The notes under the pieces are model-generated. The model was not told the origin of the DNA, did not search any database, and was given only the letters and a program-made list of their open reading frames with translations. A program made the position numbers and the translations under genes. Shown here piece by piece: positions 63,105 through 64,000 of a DNA stretch of 64,000 nucleotides. The stretch's first letter is position 1; each line of letters opens with the position of its first letter. Source of the DNA: Pleionea litopenaei (GTDB taxonomy: Bacteria > Pseudomonadota > Gammaproteobacteria > Enterobacterales > Kangiellaceae); NCBI RefSeq assembly GCF_031198435.1, contig NZ_CP133548.1, positions 2,266,001-2,330,000 of the forward strand. Direction: 5' to 3'.

Positions 63105-63998
63105 CTAAGTCTTAAATTGAGAAACTAAGGCCGATAATCGACCAGAAAGCCTAGTTAAATTATCACTCACTGATTGAGCACTGCTGACGCCTTCAGCTGA
63201 TTTATCGGCTAACACTGCAATTGAGCTCACATTTTTATTAATATCATTAGCCACCGCGCTTTGTTCCTGTGCCGCAGTTGCAATTTGTGTGTTCATACTA
63301 GAAATGGACGCTATAGCCTGAGTAATAGTAACCAAAGAATCTTCGGCCTCACTTGCTTTGCTGAGAGTAACATCGGCTTCTTTTCTTCCAGACTGCATGG
63401 CTTCCACGGCTGAGTTAGCGCCAGCTTGCAATGACTCAATGATGTCTTGAATTTCTCGAGTTGACTCTTGCGTCCTGCTCGCGAGTGTTCGTACTTCGTC
63501 GGCAACAACTGCAAATCCACGGCCTTGCTCCCCGGCTCTCGCGGCCTCAATCGCAGCGTTAAGTGCCAGCAAATTTGTTTGCTCTGCAATGCCTTTAATT
63601 ACATCTAACACCGTATCGATATTTTGTGTTTGCTTTTGCAGCTCTCCGGTTACATTACCAATTTGTTGAACTTCACCTGCGAGCTTAGACACTGACTGCA
63701 CAGTTTCATCAACAATGACGTTGATTTGCTTAGCTTGCCTATCTGCTTCTAACGCAAAGTCCGCAGCTTCCGTAGTATTGGTTGCAACTTCATGAACCGA
63801 TGCTGACATTTCATTAATTGCCGCAGCAACTTGCTCAACGCCAAGCTTTTGCTCATCAACCGTTGCTCGGGTCGATTGAGCGATCTGTAACATTTCGCTT
63901 GCTGAACCACTCAGCGTCTTTGTCGAATCAGCAACATCAACAATAAGGTTTCGAATTTTTTCAGCAAACTTATTAAACGCTTTTCCGAGCCTAGCAAG
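63105..63998 (-). CDS. Methyl-accepting chemotaxis protein, C-terminal part (5' end outside window)
   Basis: The frame is open to the window edge, so only the signalling half is present. It includes the end of a HAMP region ([22 protein letters not shown]) and the conserved tip [35 protein letters not shown]. It is a different receptor from 58645-60135, as the flanking helices diverge. Sensor domain not visible. Confidence 0.94.
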   Translation of the reverse strand, partial: LARLGKAFNKFAEKIRNLIVDVADSTKTLSGSASEMLQIAQSTRATVDEQKLGVEQVAAAINEMSASVHEVATNTTEAADFALEADRQAKQINVIVDETVQSVSKLAGEVQQIGNVTGELQKQTQNIDTVLDVIKGIAEQTNLLALNAAIEAARAGEQGRGFAVVADEVRTLASRTQESTREIQDIIESLQAGANSAVEAMQSGRKEADVTLSKASEAEDSLVTITQAIASISSMNTQIATAAQEQSAVANDINKNVSSIAVLADKSAEGVSSAQSVSDNLTRLSGRLSALVSQFKT

Positions 63999-64000
63999 TT

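Noticed and set aside
1-64000. CRISPR array or insertion sequence
   Set aside because: No regularly spaced repeat-spacer series was seen, and no transposase with terminal inverted repeats was recognised. The only tandem repeats found are the three iterons at 22008-22070.

Overview
The window reads as a low-to-moderate G+C gammaproteobacterial chromosome. It is probably a marine, motile genus; a Kangiella/Aliikangiella-like host is only a guess. Support comes from the rpoD 3' end, a 7TM-EAL protein, an RND efflux pair, two chemoreceptors, HutD, AraC, DUF6436 and DUF4920 genes. The chromosomal backbone runs from 1 to about 8390 and from about 51162 to 64000. Between these lies some 42.8 kb of accessory DNA in one CAT-anticodon tRNA locus, arranged as two islands in tandem.

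Island 1 (about 8391-33982) is an integrative mobilizable element. Its tyrosine recombinase (32608-33837) sits at the right end, and an 11-bp direct repeat matching the tRNA anticodon loop flanks it (8380-8390 and 33983-33993). A full CAT-anticodon tRNA gene (8429-8505) lies just inside the left end. Mobility genes: AlpA-like HTH, IncQ-type RepA and RepC with three 21-bp iterons at the repC 3' end, a TraD/MobC-like protein, a MobQ/MobA-type relaxase with a likely oriT between these two divergent genes, and an isolated DotA/TraY protein without other type IV secretion genes. Defence cargo on the left: an XRE regulator, type I restriction-modification hsdRMS, Kiwa kwaAB translationally coupled to hsdS, and a DRT type 1 reverse transcriptase-nitrilase. 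Cargo on the right: a GNAT-like protein, an ImmA/IrrE peptidase, a 'beta family' protein and a convergent sce7726-family protein. This second cassette is bracketed by a 13-bp direct repeat and is the best candidate here for an undescribed defence system.

Island 2 (about 34057-51161) lacks a visible integrase. It is flanked by an imperfect repeat of about 50 bp covering the tRNA 3' end plus 27 bp of downstream DNA. It carries a tightly overlapping minus-strand operon of a small RHH-like gene followed by sspB, sspC, sspD, and FGH-type restriction genes (DptF/DptG/DptH homologues). A convergent phosphorothioation-associated methyltransferase lies at the distal end. This matches the published SspBCD-SspFGH phosphorothioate defence arrangement, but no SspA/DndA cysteine desulfurase is present in the window.

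Together the locus stacks at least four recognisable antiphage systems (type I R-M, Kiwa, DRT1, Ssp) plus one candidate system. Outside the islands, notable items are a GNAT gene broken by one in-frame TGA at a probable tryptophan position and a secreted serine hydrolase fused to TPR and PD40-like repeats. All functional calls are from reading motifs and context; no database search was run.
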